Position numbers and translations under genes: made by a program. Positions 22,478-31,200 of a stretch of DNA of 45,499 bases are shown here, in pieces (within the stretch, counting starts at the first letter, position 1; the number at the start of each line of letters is the position of its first letter). Under the pieces are notes generated by a model, which saw only the letters and a list, made by a program, of their open reading frames with translations, ran no database searches and was not told the DNA's origin. The stretch covers positions 1 through 45,499 of the forward strand of contig CAPGBJ010000114.1 in NCBI GenBank assembly GCA_948616425.1, read 5' to 3'. This DNA is from an uncultured Oscillospiraceae bacterium (GTDB taxonomy: Bacteria; Bacillota; Clostridia; Oscillospirales; Oscillospiraceae).

Positions 22478-24211
22478 ATGGATATCTTTGACGTGCTGAC
22501 CATGACTGGCGGGCTGTGTCTGTTCCTGTTCGGCATGGACGTGATGGGACAGGCGCTGGAGCGCCGGGCGGGAGAGGGGCTGCGGGCCCTGTTGGGCCGC
22601 CTGACCACGAACCGGCTGGCCGGTCTGCTCACCGGACTGGGGATCACGGCGCTGATTCAAAGTTCTTCCGCGGCGACAGTGATGGTGGTGGGGTTTGTCA
22701 ACTCCGGCCTGATGACCCTGAAGCAGGCGATTAATGTAATTATGGGGGCGAATATCGGCACCACTGTGACCGCCTGGCTGCTTAGTCTGGCGGGGATTGA
22801 CAGTGGGAACCTGTTTATCAGGCTGCTAAAGCCCTCCTCCTTCACACCGATACTGGCCCTGATAGGCATTGTTCTGTATCTGTTCTGCAAGGGCTCTAAA
22901 AAGCGGGACACCGGTACCATTTTGCTGGGGTTTGCCACACTGATGTTTGGCATGGAAACGATGTCGGGGGCGGTGTCTGGACTGCGGGAGGTGCCGGAGT
23001 TTCAAAGCCTGTTTCTGCTGTTCCAAAACCCGTTGCTGGGCGTGCTGGCCGGCGCCCTGCTCACGGCGGTGATTCAGTCTAGCTCCGCCTCGGTGGGAAT
23101 TTTACAGGCTCTGGCAGTGACGGGACAGGTATCTTACGCCGCGGCCATCCCCATCATCATGGGACAGAATATCGGCACTTGTGTCACCGCTGTGATCTCC
23201 GCCGTGGGAACCAACAAAAACGCAAAGAGGGCGGCTCTGGTCCACCTGTCCTTTAATGTGATTGGGTCGGCGGTGTGGCTGGCGGTGTTCTGGGGGGTAA
23301 AAATCGGGCTCTCGCCGGCCTTTCTGGAGTACCCTGCCTCTCTGTTTGGGATTGCTGCTGCCCACACCGTCTTCAATGTGCTGTGTACCCTGCTGCTTTT
23401 GCCGCTGTCCGGTTGGCTGGAGCGGCTGGTGGTGGGATTGCTCCCCGATGACAGTGAGCCGGAAGTACAGGCGGAACTGGACTCCCGCCTGATGGCGGCC
23501 CCCTCCATCGCGCTGGAACGCTGCCGAGAGGTGGCTGCGGATATGGCCCGAACTGCTGGAGCGGCGCTGAAAGGCGGTCTGTCCGCCGTCAGGGACTGTT
23601 CCAAAGAGCTGTCCTCCTCTGTCCGAGAGAAGGAGCGGAAGACAGACCACTACGAGGATATTCTGGGGGCCTATCTGGTGGAGCTGAGCGGAATGCCGCT
23701 CAGCCAGGAGGACAGCGCCCAGGCGGCTAAGCTGCTGAAGGTAATTGGAGATCTGGAGCGGATTGCCGACCATGCGGTGAATCTGGTGGAGTCGGGGGAG
23801 GAGATGGACAGGAAGGACCTGCGTTTCACTGGAGCTGCCAGAAAGGAGCTGGAGGTGTTGTGCGCGGCGGTGGATGAGATTCTGGACACGGCGCTGACGT
23901 CCTTTCTGGAGAATGATCGGGACTTGGCCGCCAAAGTTGAGCCCTTGGAACAGGTGATTGACCGGCTGAAGGAGCGGCTGCGCACCAACCACATTTTGCG
24001 CCTGCAACAGGGGGGGTGCACCATGGATGCCGGCTTTGTCTGGTCGGACCTGCTGACCGACTTGGAACGTACGGCTGACCACTGCTCCAATATCGCTGAG
24101 TGTGTATTGGATTTGGAGCACCACACGGTGGGGCTGCGCCAATTGCGGGACAGTGACGAGGCGTTCCGCCAGGAATTCAGAGTGTTTGCGGAGAAATACA
24201 CCCTGGGGTAG
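22478..24211 (+). CDS. Na/Pi cotransporter family protein with PhoU-like domain
   Basis: The 577-residue protein has an N-terminal membrane domain (about 1-320) with two inverted NptA repeats, each carrying the QSSSA signature (ALIQSSSAATVMVVG and AVIQSSSASVGILQA), and a cytoplasmic PhoU-like helical domain (about 345-570) with IGDLERIADHAVNL and LTDLERTADHCSNIAE motifs. It probably imports phosphate with Na+, with the PhoU part as a regulator. ATG 22478 has aaaggagga 8 bases upstream. The adjacent PhoB/PhoR-like system makes phosphate control plausible, though a terminator separates them. Confidence 0.93.
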   Translation: MDIFDVLTMTGGLCLFLFGMDVMGQALERRAGEGLRALLGRLTTNRLAGLLTGLGITALIQSSSAATVMVVGFVNSGLMTLKQAINVIMGANIGTTVTAWLLSLAGIDSGNLFIRLLKPSSFTPILALIGIVLYLFCKGSKKRDTGTILLGFATLMFGMETMSGAVSGLREVPEFQSLFLLFQNPLLGVLAGALLTAVIQSSSASVGILQALAVTGQVSYAAAIPIIMGQNIGTCVTAVISAVGTNKNAKRAALVHLSFNVIGSAVWLAVFWGVKIGLSPAFLEYPASLFGIAAAHTVFNVLCTLLLLPLSGWLERLVVGLLPDDSEPEVQAELDSRLMAAPSIALERCREVAADMARTAGAALKGGLSAVRDCSKELSSSVREKERKTDHYEDILGAYLVELSGMPLSQEDSAQAAKLLKVIGDLERIADHAVNLVESGEEMDRKDLRFTGAARKELEVLCAAVDEILDTALTSFLENDRDLAAKVEPLEQVIDRLKERLRTNHILRLQQGGCTMDAGFVWSDLLTDLERTADHCSNIAECVLDLEHHTVGLRQLRDSDEAFRQEFRVFAEKYTLG

Positions 24212-24246
24212 GCAGATACTGCGCCCCTTCTGGTTCAGGATGGTGC

Positions 24247-24282
24247 ACATCCCCCGGACAGGCTTGGCCCGTCCGGGGGATG
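24247..24282 (+). terminator. Terminator of Na/Pi transporter gene
   Basis: catcccccggac and gtccgggggatg pair perfectly over 12 bases and are followed by cgtattt. It is close behind the stop at 24211. Confidence 0.75.
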
Positions 24283-24332
24283 CGTATTTGAGGTCTGGGG
24301 CGGATTGCCGGGTACAATTGGTTTGGTTTGGG

Positions 24333-24361
24333 TTGTTTTTCTGTGTCGGACCGTGTATAAT
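24333..24361 (+). promoter_or_regulatory. Promoter of Lrp-aminotransferase operon
   Basis: TTGTTT (24333-24338) and TATAAT (24356-24361) are 17 bases apart. The transcript would begin with a hairpin-forming leader in which aaggtact (from 24364) pairs with agtacctt (to about 24409). Leader length before ATG 24511 is about 140 bases. Confidence 0.7.
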
Positions 24362-24510
24362 ATAAGGTACTGGGCGTATGCCGCAACCGCGGAGGGGCCG
24401 AGTACCTTTAAAGAAAGATGTGTCCGCGTGTCGCAGGACCATTTGCTGATGTGACATCGTGCGTTTCCGCCAGCAGGGCGGAGCGCCGACTTTACAAGGA
24501 GGAACTGTCC

Positions 24511-24990
24511 ATGGAAAAATTGCTGGAACTGCTGGAACAGGACTGCACCATTCCGGTGTCTGCACTGGCCGCCGCAGCCGGGGTGAGTGAGGATGAGGCC
24601 AGGGCTGCCGTCAAACAATTTGAGGAGGAACGGACCATTCTGGGCTATCAGGCCATTGTGGACTGGGACCGGGTGCGCAAGGAGACGGTGACCGCGCTGA
24701 TCGAAGTCAGTGTCACCCCCCAGTCCAAGGACGGCTTTGATCGAATTGCCGAGCGTATCTACCAGTACGACGAGGTGGAGAGCATGTACCTGATGAGCGG
24801 TTCTTTTGACCTGACCGTTATCATCTCGGGACGCACCCTGCGGGAGGTGGCCCGGTTTGTGAGCGAGCGGCTGGCCCCCATCCAGGGGGTCACCGGCACC
24901 GCCACCCACTTCATTTTGAAGAAATATAAGGAAAAGCATCTGGTGTTCCGTCCCCAGGACCCGGAGGAAAGGGAGTATATCTTCGTATGA
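24511..24990 (+). CDS. Lrp/AsnC-family regulator
   Basis: The 159-residue protein has a short N-terminal HTH (LLELLEQDCTIPVSALAAAAGVSEDE, about 3-40), a connecting strand LGYQAIVDWDRV and a C-terminal RAM/ligand-binding domain (about 60-140, including VESMYLMSGSFDLTVIISG and the usual GVTGTATHFILKKYK end). ATG 24511 follows aaggagga. Its last codons overlap the aminotransferase start (ATGA), so the two are co-translated. It probably senses an amino acid handled by that enzyme and controls its own operon. Confidence 0.9.
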   Translation: MEKLLELLEQDCTIPVSALAAAAGVSEDEARAAVKQFEEERTILGYQAIVDWDRVRKETVTALIEVSVTPQSKDGFDRIAERIYQYDEVESMYLMSGSFDLTVIISGRTLREVARFVSERLAPIQGVTGTATHFILKKYKEKHLVFRPQDPEEREYIFV

Positions 24991-26174
24991 ATTGCGATAA
25001 CATCCTCAATGAAAAAATACAGAATATCAAGCCCTCCGGCATCCGGAAGTTCTTCGACATCCTGGAGGAGATGACCGACGCCATCTCCTTGGGGATTGGC
25101 GAGCCCGATTTTGTCACCCCCTGGCATATCCGGGATGCGGGCATCTACTCCCTGGAGCGGGGCCGCACCAAGTATACCTCCAATGCCGGCATGCTCCAGC
25201 TGCGCCGGGAGATCGCCGCCTACCTCAACCGCAGGTTTGACTTGCAGTACGACTATGCCAGCCAGATTCTGGTGACGGTGGGGGGCAGCGAGGCCATTGA
25301 CCTGGCGCTTCGGGTGTTGCTCAACCCGGGGGATGAAGTGATTGTTCCAGTCCCCTCCTTTGTGTGCTACGGACCCCTGGCTGAGATGGCCGGGGGGGTG
25401 CCCAAATATCTGACCCTGAAAGCGGAGAACGAGTTTCGTCTGACGCCCGAAGAACTGCGCGCCGCCATTACTGACAGGACCAAGGCGCTGGTTCTGCCCT
25501 TCCCCTCCAATCCCACTGGGGGCACTATGGACCGAAAGGATCTGGAGGCCATTGCCGAGGTGCTGCGGGACACCAATATCATGGTGATTTCCGACGAGAT
25601 CTACGCCGAGCTGACCTACGGCCGCCGCCATGTCTCCCTGGCCAATCTCACCGACATGTATGACCGCACCGTGGTAGTCAACGGCTTTTCGAAAAGCCAC
25701 GCTATGACGGGCTGGCGCATGGGCTATGTCTGTGCCCCCAAGCCTGTGATTACCGCCATGACCAAGCTGCACCAATTTGGCATTATGTCCGCCCCCACCA
25801 CCAGCCAGTATGCCGCTGTGGAGGCCATGAGAAACGGGGACGGGGATATTGAGCACATGCGGGAGGAGTACGACCGCCGCCGCCGGTATCTGGTGGAGAA
25901 CTTGAACCGCATTGGCCTGCCCTGTTTCGAACCCAAGGGGGCCTTCTATGTGTTCCCCGATATCCGCTCCACCGGTCTGACCTCGGAGGAGTTCTGCGAG
26001 CGTTTCCTTCTGGAGGAGAAGGTGGCCGTCATCCCCGGTTCCGCCTTCGGCCCCGGGGGTGAGGGCTTCGTCCGGGCCTGCTACGCCGCCTCCATGAAGG
26101 ACATCGCCGAGGCGGTGGCCCGGATGGACAACTTCCTCACCAACCTGCGGAGAAAGCAGGGCCGGGAGGGGTGA
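24987..26174 (+). CDS. PLP-dependent aminotransferase, class I/II fold
   Basis: The 395-residue fold-type I enzyme of the aspartate/aromatic aminotransferase branch has ISLGIGEPDFVTPWHI at the N-terminus, the SNPTGG motif, ISDEIYAELTY (PLP Asp) and the Schiff-base lysine in NGFSKSHAMTGWRMGY. ATG 24987 overlaps the preceding stop. The Lrp-type partner points to an amino acid substrate, but residues deciding specificity cannot be read by eye. Confidence 0.9.
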   Translation: MNCDNILNEKIQNIKPSGIRKFFDILEEMTDAISLGIGEPDFVTPWHIRDAGIYSLERGRTKYTSNAGMLQLRREIAAYLNRRFDLQYDYASQILVTVGGSEAIDLALRVLLNPGDEVIVPVPSFVCYGPLAEMAGGVPKYLTLKAENEFRLTPEELRAAITDRTKALVLPFPSNPTGGTMDRKDLEAIAEVLRDTNIMVISDEIYAELTYGRRHVSLANLTDMYDRTVVVNGFSKSHAMTGWRMGYVCAPKPVITAMTKLHQFGIMSAPTTSQYAAVEAMRNGDGDIEHMREEYDRRRRYLVENLNRIGLPCFEPKGAFYVFPDIRSTGLTSEEFCERFLLEEKVAVIPGSAFGPGGEGFVRACYAASMKDIAEAVARMDNFLTNLRRKQGREG

Positions 26175-26177
26175 CCG

Positions 26178-26549
26178 GTGGAGGATAACAGCCCCGCCCC
26201 CCGCAGGGGAGGCGTATTTGGGAGCGTCCTGCTTTGCCTTGTGTATTGGCTTATATTGGCCCCTCTCAGGGCCCCTTTTCAGGGCGCGGTCGGCAGCGTT
26301 GTGGACAGCGTCCTGATGGCCGCGATTGGTACGGCGGCGCTGCTCCTGTTTGTAAAACGCTTCCAGAAAGGGAAATGGACCCATGTTGTCTATGACGTTT
26401 TTGCGCATATCCCCAAATATGTGACTGAATGGGATGAGGCAAATTGGCTGCTCCGGTGGAATGCCCAGATTCGCCTGGCCCTGATGGGCGTCGGGGTCGT
26501 CATGGCGCTTGTGTACATCATCAAAGAACCTGCGGACAAAACAAAATAG
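26178..26549 (+). CDS. Small membrane protein, unknown
   Basis: The 123-residue protein has three hydrophobic segments (about 14-32, 44-62 and 93-113), a basic stretch after the second and a short N-terminal tail. GTG 26178 follows gggagggg, three bases after the aminotransferase stop, so it is probably co-transcribed. I do not recognise a family. Confidence 0.65.
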   Translation: MEDNSPAPRRGGVFGSVLLCLVYWLILAPLRAPFQGAVGSVVDSVLMAAIGTAALLLFVKRFQKGKWTHVVYDVFAHIPKYVTEWDEANWLLRWNAQIRLALMGVGVVMALVYIIKEPADKTK

Positions 26550-26563
26550 AAGGTGGAAGTAAT

Positions 26564-27163
26564 ATGAACATCGTATGTTTAGACATGGAGGGCGTCCTGG
26601 TCCCCGAGATCTGGATTGCTTTTTCCGAGGCCAGCGGCATCCCAGAGCTGCGCCGCACCACCCGGGACGAGCCCGACTATGATAAGCTGATGACATGGCG
26701 GCTGGGGATTTTGAAGGAACACGGCCTGGGACTGAAGGAGATCCAGGCGGTAATTGCCAAGATCGACCCCCTTCCCGGGGCCAAGGAGTTTTTGGACAAG
26801 CTGCGGGCCCGGACTCAGGTTCTGATTCTCAGCGACACCTTTGAGCAGTTTGCCAAGCCCCTGATGGCCAAGCTGGGCTGGCCCACCATCTTCTGCAACA
26901 CGTTGGAGGTGGGGGAGAACGGGGAGATCACCGGTTACCGGATGCGGTGTGAGAAATCGAAACTGACCACGGTGAGAGCACTGCAGTCCATCGGTTATGA
27001 CACCATCGCAGCCGGGGACAGCTTCAATGATCTGGGAATGATCCAGGCCAGCAAGGCGGGCTTTTTGTTCAAATCCACCGACGCGATCAAGGCCGCCCAC
27101 CCAGAATTGTCCGCCTACGAGGAGTTTGAAGACCTCCTGGCTGCCATCGAAGGCGCGTTATAA
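26564..27163 (+). CDS. thrH: ThrH-type HAD phosphatase (phosphoserine phosphatase / homoserine phosphotransferase)
   Basis: The 199-residue HAD protein has DMEGVLVPE (nucleophile Asp; the Glu-containing D-x-E form marks ThrH), ILSDTFEQF as motif II, a Lys in RCEKSKL and GDSFNDLGM as the Mg site. ThrH of Pseudomonas dephosphorylates phosphoserine and can transfer the phosphate to homoserine. ATG 26564 follows gaaggtggaag. It is followed by an EF-Tu-domain-2-like gene and a DUF1015 gene, the latter often near serine-pathway genes, supporting a role in serine metabolism. Confidence 0.85.
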   Translation: MNIVCLDMEGVLVPEIWIAFSEASGIPELRRTTRDEPDYDKLMTWRLGILKEHGLGLKEIQAVIAKIDPLPGAKEFLDKLRARTQVLILSDTFEQFAKPLMAKLGWPTIFCNTLEVGENGEITGYRMRCEKSKLTTVRALQSIGYDTIAAGDSFNDLGMIQASKAGFLFKSTDAIKAAHPELSAYEEFEDLLAAIEGAL

Positions 27164-27197
27164 GAGGTGCCGGGACAGAAGAAAGTGGGGGACTGAA

Positions 27198-27551
27198 ATG
27201 GGCCTATTTGGATTGGGAAAAAAGAGACCGGGGGCGTCGGCAGACTTCTCCTTTCGGGTGGACGACATCTTCACCATCAAGGGCCGGGGTCTGGTGGTCA
27301 CCGGGCAGGTAACCGCCGGTGAGGTCCTCAGTGGGGCCGCGGTGACCTGCTGTACAATAGGCGGGGACAGCTTTCCCTGCGTCATCCATCAGATTGAGCA
27401 GCCCAAGCCTGGAGGGGCCCGGGGGGAATTCATCCACCCGGACCGGGCCAGCGCAGACGGCCCGTTCCAAGGCAGCTATGCCCTTTGGATTGCCGACCGA
27501 CAGCCGGGGGACTTCCACCCCGGCGACCGCCTGATTTCTGGAAATGAGTGA
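27198..27551 (+). CDS. Stand-alone EF-Tu domain-2-like small protein
   Basis: The 117-residue protein has a short N-terminal Gly/Lys-rich tail and then a beta-barrel-like segment FRVDDIFTIKGRGLVVTGQVTAG ... HQIEQP ... YALWIADRQPGDFHPGDRLI. This matches the pattern of domain 2 of EF-Tu-like translation GTPases (the IKGRG-VVTG-V signature and a closing GD), but with no GTPase domain. Small proteins of this kind are known but of unknown role. It is in line with thrH and the DUF1015 gene. Confidence 0.7.
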   Translation: MGLFGLGKKRPGASADFSFRVDDIFTIKGRGLVVTGQVTAGEVLSGAAVTCCTIGGDSFPCVIHQIEQPKPGGARGEFIHPDRASADGPFQGSYALWIADRQPGDFHPGDRLISGNE

Positions 27552-27556
27552 GAGAT

Positions 27557-28828
27557 ATGAACGATATATTTGATCATCTGCCCTTTCGGCCTGCGAATAT
27601 CCTCCTGCCCCGGGACTGTGACCTGTCCTTGTGGTCGGTGGTGGCCTGCGACCAGTACACATCCCGGCCTGAATACTGGCAGCGGGTGGAGAACCAGGTG
27701 GGCCGGGCCCCCTCGGCACTGCGCTTGATTCTGCCCGAAAGCTGCCTGGAGGGGCCCAGCGTGGAGACCGATATTATGGAGGTCAACAACACCATGAGCC
27801 GCTACCTGCGGGAGGGCCGCTTTCAGGAGTACCCAGACGCGCTGATCTATGTGGAACGCACCTTGGACTCTGGAAAGGTCCGCCAGGGTCTGGTGGGCAT
27901 GGCGGACCTGGAGCAGTATGACTATGAGCCGGGCTCCGCCTCCGCCGTCCGGAGTACAGAGGGGACCGTTATGTCCCGTATCCCGCCCCGGGTGGCGGTG
28001 CGGAAAAACGCACCCATTGAGCTGCCCCATGTCATGCTGCTGGCCGACGACCCGGACAAGGCCCTGATTGAACCCCTGGCCGGCCAGACTGGGGAGATGG
28101 AGCTGCTCTATGACTTCGATTTGATGGAGCGGGGAGGCCATGTGAGGGGCTGGAAGCTGACCCCAGGCCAGACGGAGCATGTGGCCCGGACACTCCAGGC
28201 CATGAAAGTCCGGGCCGACGAGGAGCGGGGGGGACTTCTCCTGGCTGTGGGGGACGGAAACCACTCTTTGGCCACCGCCAAGGAGTGCTATGAGCGCCGC
28301 AAGAGGCTTACCAACCCTGACCAGTGGCCCAATCTGCCCTCCCGATACGCCCTGTGTGAGTTGGTCAACCTCCACGATGACAGCTTGGAGTTTGAGCCCA
28401 TCCACCGGGTTGCCTTCGGCGTGAAGCCGGAGGAACTGCTGGACGCCCTGATGAGCTATTTCCCCTCCGCGATACAGGGCAGGGGAGAGGGACATATTCT
28501 GCCTTTCGTGATCAACCGCTGGAGCCAGGGGGAGGTGACGGTGCGGGAGCCCTCTGCCCAGCTGCCGGTGGGCACCCTGCAAACCTTTTTGGATGACTAC
28601 ATAGCTGCCCGCCCCAGGGCCCGAGTGGACTATATCCACGGCGCCGACGAGGCCAGGCAGCTGGCAGAGGAGCGGGAGGACGCCATTGCCTTCCTGCTGC
28701 CCCCCATGGACAAAGGGGAGCTGTTCCCCACTGTGATCCACGACGGGGTGCTGCCCCGAAAGACCTTCTCGATGGGGGAGGCCCACGACAAGCGTTTCTA
28801 TTTAGAGGCACGGAAGATACGCAAATAG
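27557..28828 (+). CDS. DUF1015 family protein
   Basis: The 423-residue protein is full length for DUF1015, with conserved VVACDQYTSRPEYW near the N-terminus, LLLAVGDGNHSLATAKECYE mid-protein (the GDGNHS hallmark) and LLPPMDKGELFPTVIHDG plus LPRKTFSMGEAHDKRFYLEARKI at the C-terminus. Its biochemical role is not established to my knowledge; the family is often encoded near phosphoserine or 3-phosphoglycerate dehydrogenase genes. ATG 27557 is used; GTG 27548 is an alternative. The nearby ThrH-type phosphatase fits that association. Confidence 0.88.
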   Translation: MNDIFDHLPFRPANILLPRDCDLSLWSVVACDQYTSRPEYWQRVENQVGRAPSALRLILPESCLEGPSVETDIMEVNNTMSRYLREGRFQEYPDALIYVERTLDSGKVRQGLVGMADLEQYDYEPGSASAVRSTEGTVMSRIPPRVAVRKNAPIELPHVMLLADDPDKALIEPLAGQTGEMELLYDFDLMERGGHVRGWKLTPGQTEHVARTLQAMKVRADEERGGLLLAVGDGNHSLATAKECYERRKRLTNPDQWPNLPSRYALCELVNLHDDSLEFEPIHRVAFGVKPEELLDALMSYFPSAIQGRGEGHILPFVINRWSQGEVTVREPSAQLPVGTLQTFLDDYIAARPRARVDYIHGADEARQLAEEREDAIAFLLPPMDKGELFPTVIHDGVLPRKTFSMGEAHDKRFYLEARKIRK

Positions 28829-28868
28829 GTCCTGCGAAATGAAATGATTGTGTAAGGAGAGAGCCACC

Positions 28869-29720
28869 GTGGAGGTTTTGGCCTACGCCAAACTGAATCT
28901 GACCCTGGATGTGCTGGGCAAGCGGCCCGACGGCTACCACGACATGAGGATGATCATGCAGTCTGTCGCCCTGGCCGACACGCTTACCCTGGAGGAGACC
29001 GACACAGGGGCGCTGCGGGTGGGGACCAACTTGCACTTTCTGCCCAACAACGAGAAAAATTTGGCTGCCCAGGCCGCCCTGCGCTGGTGGGAGGCCAGGG
29101 GACAGGTGCCTAAAGGGCTGGATATCACCATTGAGAAGCGAGTCCCCGTCTGCGCCGGCATGGCCGGGGGGAGCAGCGACGCCGCCGCTGTCCTCCGGGC
29201 GCTGAATCAGTTGGAGGGGGCCCCAATGTCCCTGCTGGAGTTGGCCAGAGTCGGAGAGCGGGTGGGCTCAGACGTGCCTTACTGCGTGGTGGGGGGCACC
29301 GCCCTGGCGGAGGGGCGGGGGGAGGTTCTCACCCCTCTGCCCCCTCTGCCGAAGTGCTGGGTGGTGCTGTGCAAACCCGAGTTCTCCATCTCCACCCCCG
29401 CCCTGTTCGCCAAAATCGACAGTGTGCGTCTGCGCTGCCGGCCCGATACGCAAGGGGCTATTGCCGCGCTGGAGGCGGGGGACCTGGCCGGGGTGGCCAG
29501 GCGGATGTACAATGTCTTTGAGGACGCCTTGCCCGACCGCCAGCGCGCCCGGGTGAATGACATCAAAAATATCCTCATTCACTGCGGGGCGATGGGGGCC
29601 AGCATGAGCGGCACTGGCCCCACCGCCTTTGGCCTGTTTGACAGGGAGTATCGGGCCAGGGAGGCCCAGGAGCAGCTGAAGGATCTGAATGGTGAGGTTT
29701 TTTTGACCCAGACAGTTTAA
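28869..29720 (+). CDS. ispE: 4-diphosphocytidyl-2-C-methyl-D-erythritol kinase
   Basis: The 283-residue GHMP kinase of the MEP isoprenoid pathway phosphorylates CDP-ME at the 2-hydroxyl. Hallmarks are AYAKLNLTLDVLGKRPDGYHD at the N-terminus, the ATP loop VPVCAGMAGGSSDAAAVL and the C-terminal GASMSGTGPTAFGLF. The start is GTG 28869 with aaggagagag about 7-13 bases before. It precedes spoIIR, an order often seen in Clostridia, but a terminator lies between them. Confidence 0.95.
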   Translation: MEVLAYAKLNLTLDVLGKRPDGYHDMRMIMQSVALADTLTLEETDTGALRVGTNLHFLPNNEKNLAAQAALRWWEARGQVPKGLDITIEKRVPVCAGMAGGSSDAAAVLRALNQLEGAPMSLLELARVGERVGSDVPYCVVGGTALAEGRGEVLTPLPPLPKCWVVLCKPEFSISTPALFAKIDSVRLRCRPDTQGAIAALEAGDLAGVARRMYNVFEDALPDRQRARVNDIKNILIHCGAMGASMSGTGPTAFGLFDREYRAREAQEQLKDLNGEVFLTQTV

Positions 29721-29733
29721 AAAACGGTCCCGC

Positions 29734-29772
29734 CGTCCATACTGTAAGAAAATTACAGTATGGACGACTTTT
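29734..29772 (+). terminator. Terminator after ispE
   Basis: A 14-bp perfect stem (cgtccatactgtaa with ttacagtatggacg, loop gaaaa) is followed by actttttc. It is a strong intrinsic terminator separating ispE from spoIIR. Confidence 0.9.
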
Positions 29773-29794
29773 TCGTCCCTGGGAGGATTGGAAT

Positions 29795-30415
29795 ATGGAC
29801 CGGAAATTAAAACACTGGGAATTGGCGCTGATGTTTGGCGTGCTGGTGGCCCTGGTAACGGGCAGCTGGCTGGGCCGGGAGCAGCAGGAATTGGCGGATT
29901 GTGTGATTCGTTTTCATGTCATTGCCAACTCAGACAGCGCAGAGGACCAGGCCCTGAAGCTGGCGGTGCGGGATCGGGTGCTGGAGCAGGCGGAGGGGAT
30001 GTATCCCGAGGGGGCCACCCTGGAGCAGGCCAGACAGGCGCTGGAGGGACACCTAAACCTTTTGGCCGCTGCCGGCCGGGAGGTGGTGGAGGAGCAGGGC
30101 TATGACTACCCTGTATCTGCCCAGCTCACTGACTGCTGGTTCCCCACCAAGGAGTATGAGGGCTTTGCCCTCCCCGCGGGGAACTATACTGCCCTTCGGG
30201 TGACCATCGGCGAGGGGGAGGGCCAGAACTGGTGGTGTGTGGCCTTCCCGCCGCTGTGTCTGGGGGCGGCCAGTGAGACGGTGGAACAGGCGGCACAGGC
30301 CGGCCTTTTCACCCCGGGCCAGGCCGCGCTGGTCACCGGTGAGAGCGAGGGCTATGTCCTCAAATTTAAAGCCATGGAATGGTTGGGCGAATTGCAGGGC
30401 TTTCTAGAAAAGTAA
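29795..30415 (+). CDS. spoIIR: Stage II sporulation protein R
   Basis: The 206-residue protein has an N-terminal membrane anchor (about 11-27) and the SpoIIR core IRFHVIANSDSAEDQALKLAVRDRVLE, followed by WFPTKEYEGFALPAGNYTALRVTIGEGEGQNWWCVAFPPLC. In Bacillus it is made in the forespore under sigma-F and triggers processing of pro-sigma-E in the mother cell. It shows the organism has a sporulation programme. ATG 29795 follows ggagg. No clear sigma-F promoter was picked out by eye. Confidence 0.95.
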   Translation: MDRKLKHWELALMFGVLVALVTGSWLGREQQELADCVIRFHVIANSDSAEDQALKLAVRDRVLEQAEGMYPEGATLEQARQALEGHLNLLAAAGREVVEEQGYDYPVSAQLTDCWFPTKEYEGFALPAGNYTALRVTIGEGEGQNWWCVAFPPLCLGAASETVEQAAQAGLFTPGQAALVTGESEGYVLKFKAMEWLGELQGFLEK

Positions 30416-30494
30416 TCGGGGCCTGTGCACCCCATGCTGAATACTAACCCCTCTTCTCTCCGCATACCTTGTGGAGAAGAAGGGGGGATTTCCA

Positions 30495-31175
30495 TTGATT
30501 GGACAGCTGATTTTGACGCCCAAGGGACGGGGACGGGTGGAGCGGAGGCAGTTATATGGCCTGCCCGTCCTGCGGGCGGAGGTGGATCGGGAGGGGTTCT
30601 GGGGGGATCGCCGCCTGCGTCGGGCGGGCAAAAACCTGCGGATGGGCGGGGCGCTGAGCGTGTTGGTGCCTGGCGGCTTCGTGTGGTGGGCCGCACTGGA
30701 GAGATTTGGCCTGCGGCCGATGGACCCGGAGGCCTTTGTTCGGGCCCAGGCAACCCCTTTGGCGCTGAAGGCGCTGGAGCGCCTGGGGCTGGCTCCGGAC
30801 CGGGCCACCGTGGCGCTGCGGGGCGGACGGACGGACCAGGACATGATCCGGACGGCGGCCCAGCTGTGTCCCAGGGTGCGCCACCTCGTGGTAGACGCCC
30901 CTAGAGGAGGTGCGGAGCTGGCGGCATGGCTGCGCCGAGAGTTTGGAGTTCCCATCCTTCCCGAGGGGGAGACGGGCCAGGTGGCGATCCATTTCCAGGG
31001 GGGCTGCCCACACAGGGAGGGGTCCTCCCTAGAGCTGTATGGCGCCCATCCTCAGCTGTCTGGGATGACCCTCACCGCCCCTGGGCTGGCGGAGGAGGAC
31101 CAAAAGGAGCTGCCCCTGCTGGCCGCCCTCTGGGAGGGCGGGCGGCTGAAGCGGGAGGACATAAAAATCACTTGA
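30495..31175 (+). CDS. Protein of unknown function
   Basis: A 226-residue protein follows spoIIR. The start is taken as TTG 30495 with agggggg 6 bases upstream; GTG 30471 would add eight residues. It is rich in Arg, Leu and Gly. Its middle (LALKALERLGLAPDRATVALRGGRTDQDMIRTAAQLCPRVRHLVVDAPR) alternates helices and strands like a small alpha/beta domain, and the end carries a conserved-looking YGAHPQLSGMTL. No signal peptide or membrane helix is evident. I do not recognise the family; placement suggests a possible sporulation link, which is inference. Confidence 0.6.
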   Translation: MIGQLILTPKGRGRVERRQLYGLPVLRAEVDREGFWGDRRLRRAGKNLRMGGALSVLVPGGFVWWAALERFGLRPMDPEAFVRAQATPLALKALERLGLAPDRATVALRGGRTDQDMIRTAAQLCPRVRHLVVDAPRGGAELAAWLRREFGVPILPEGETGQVAIHFQGGCPHREGSSLELYGAHPQLSGMTLTAPGLAEEDQKELPLLAALWEGGRLKREDIKIT

Positions 31176-31200
31176 CAGACCGGAGGGAAACACATATAAT
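31172..31200 (+). promoter_or_regulatory. Perfect consensus promoter of greA-lysS
   Basis: TTGACA (31172-31177) and TATAAT (31195-31200) are 17 bases apart. The -35 box overlaps the stop of the upstream gene. A leader of about 185 bases follows before greA, with the GC-rich palindrome ggcggcgccgct near 31270 and two short ORFs that could be spurious. Confidence 0.9.

Noticed and set aside
24759..26696. 645-codon minus-strand frame opposite the Lrp-type and aminotransferase genes
   Set aside because: The plus-strand genes have full family motifs; the antisense frame has none.
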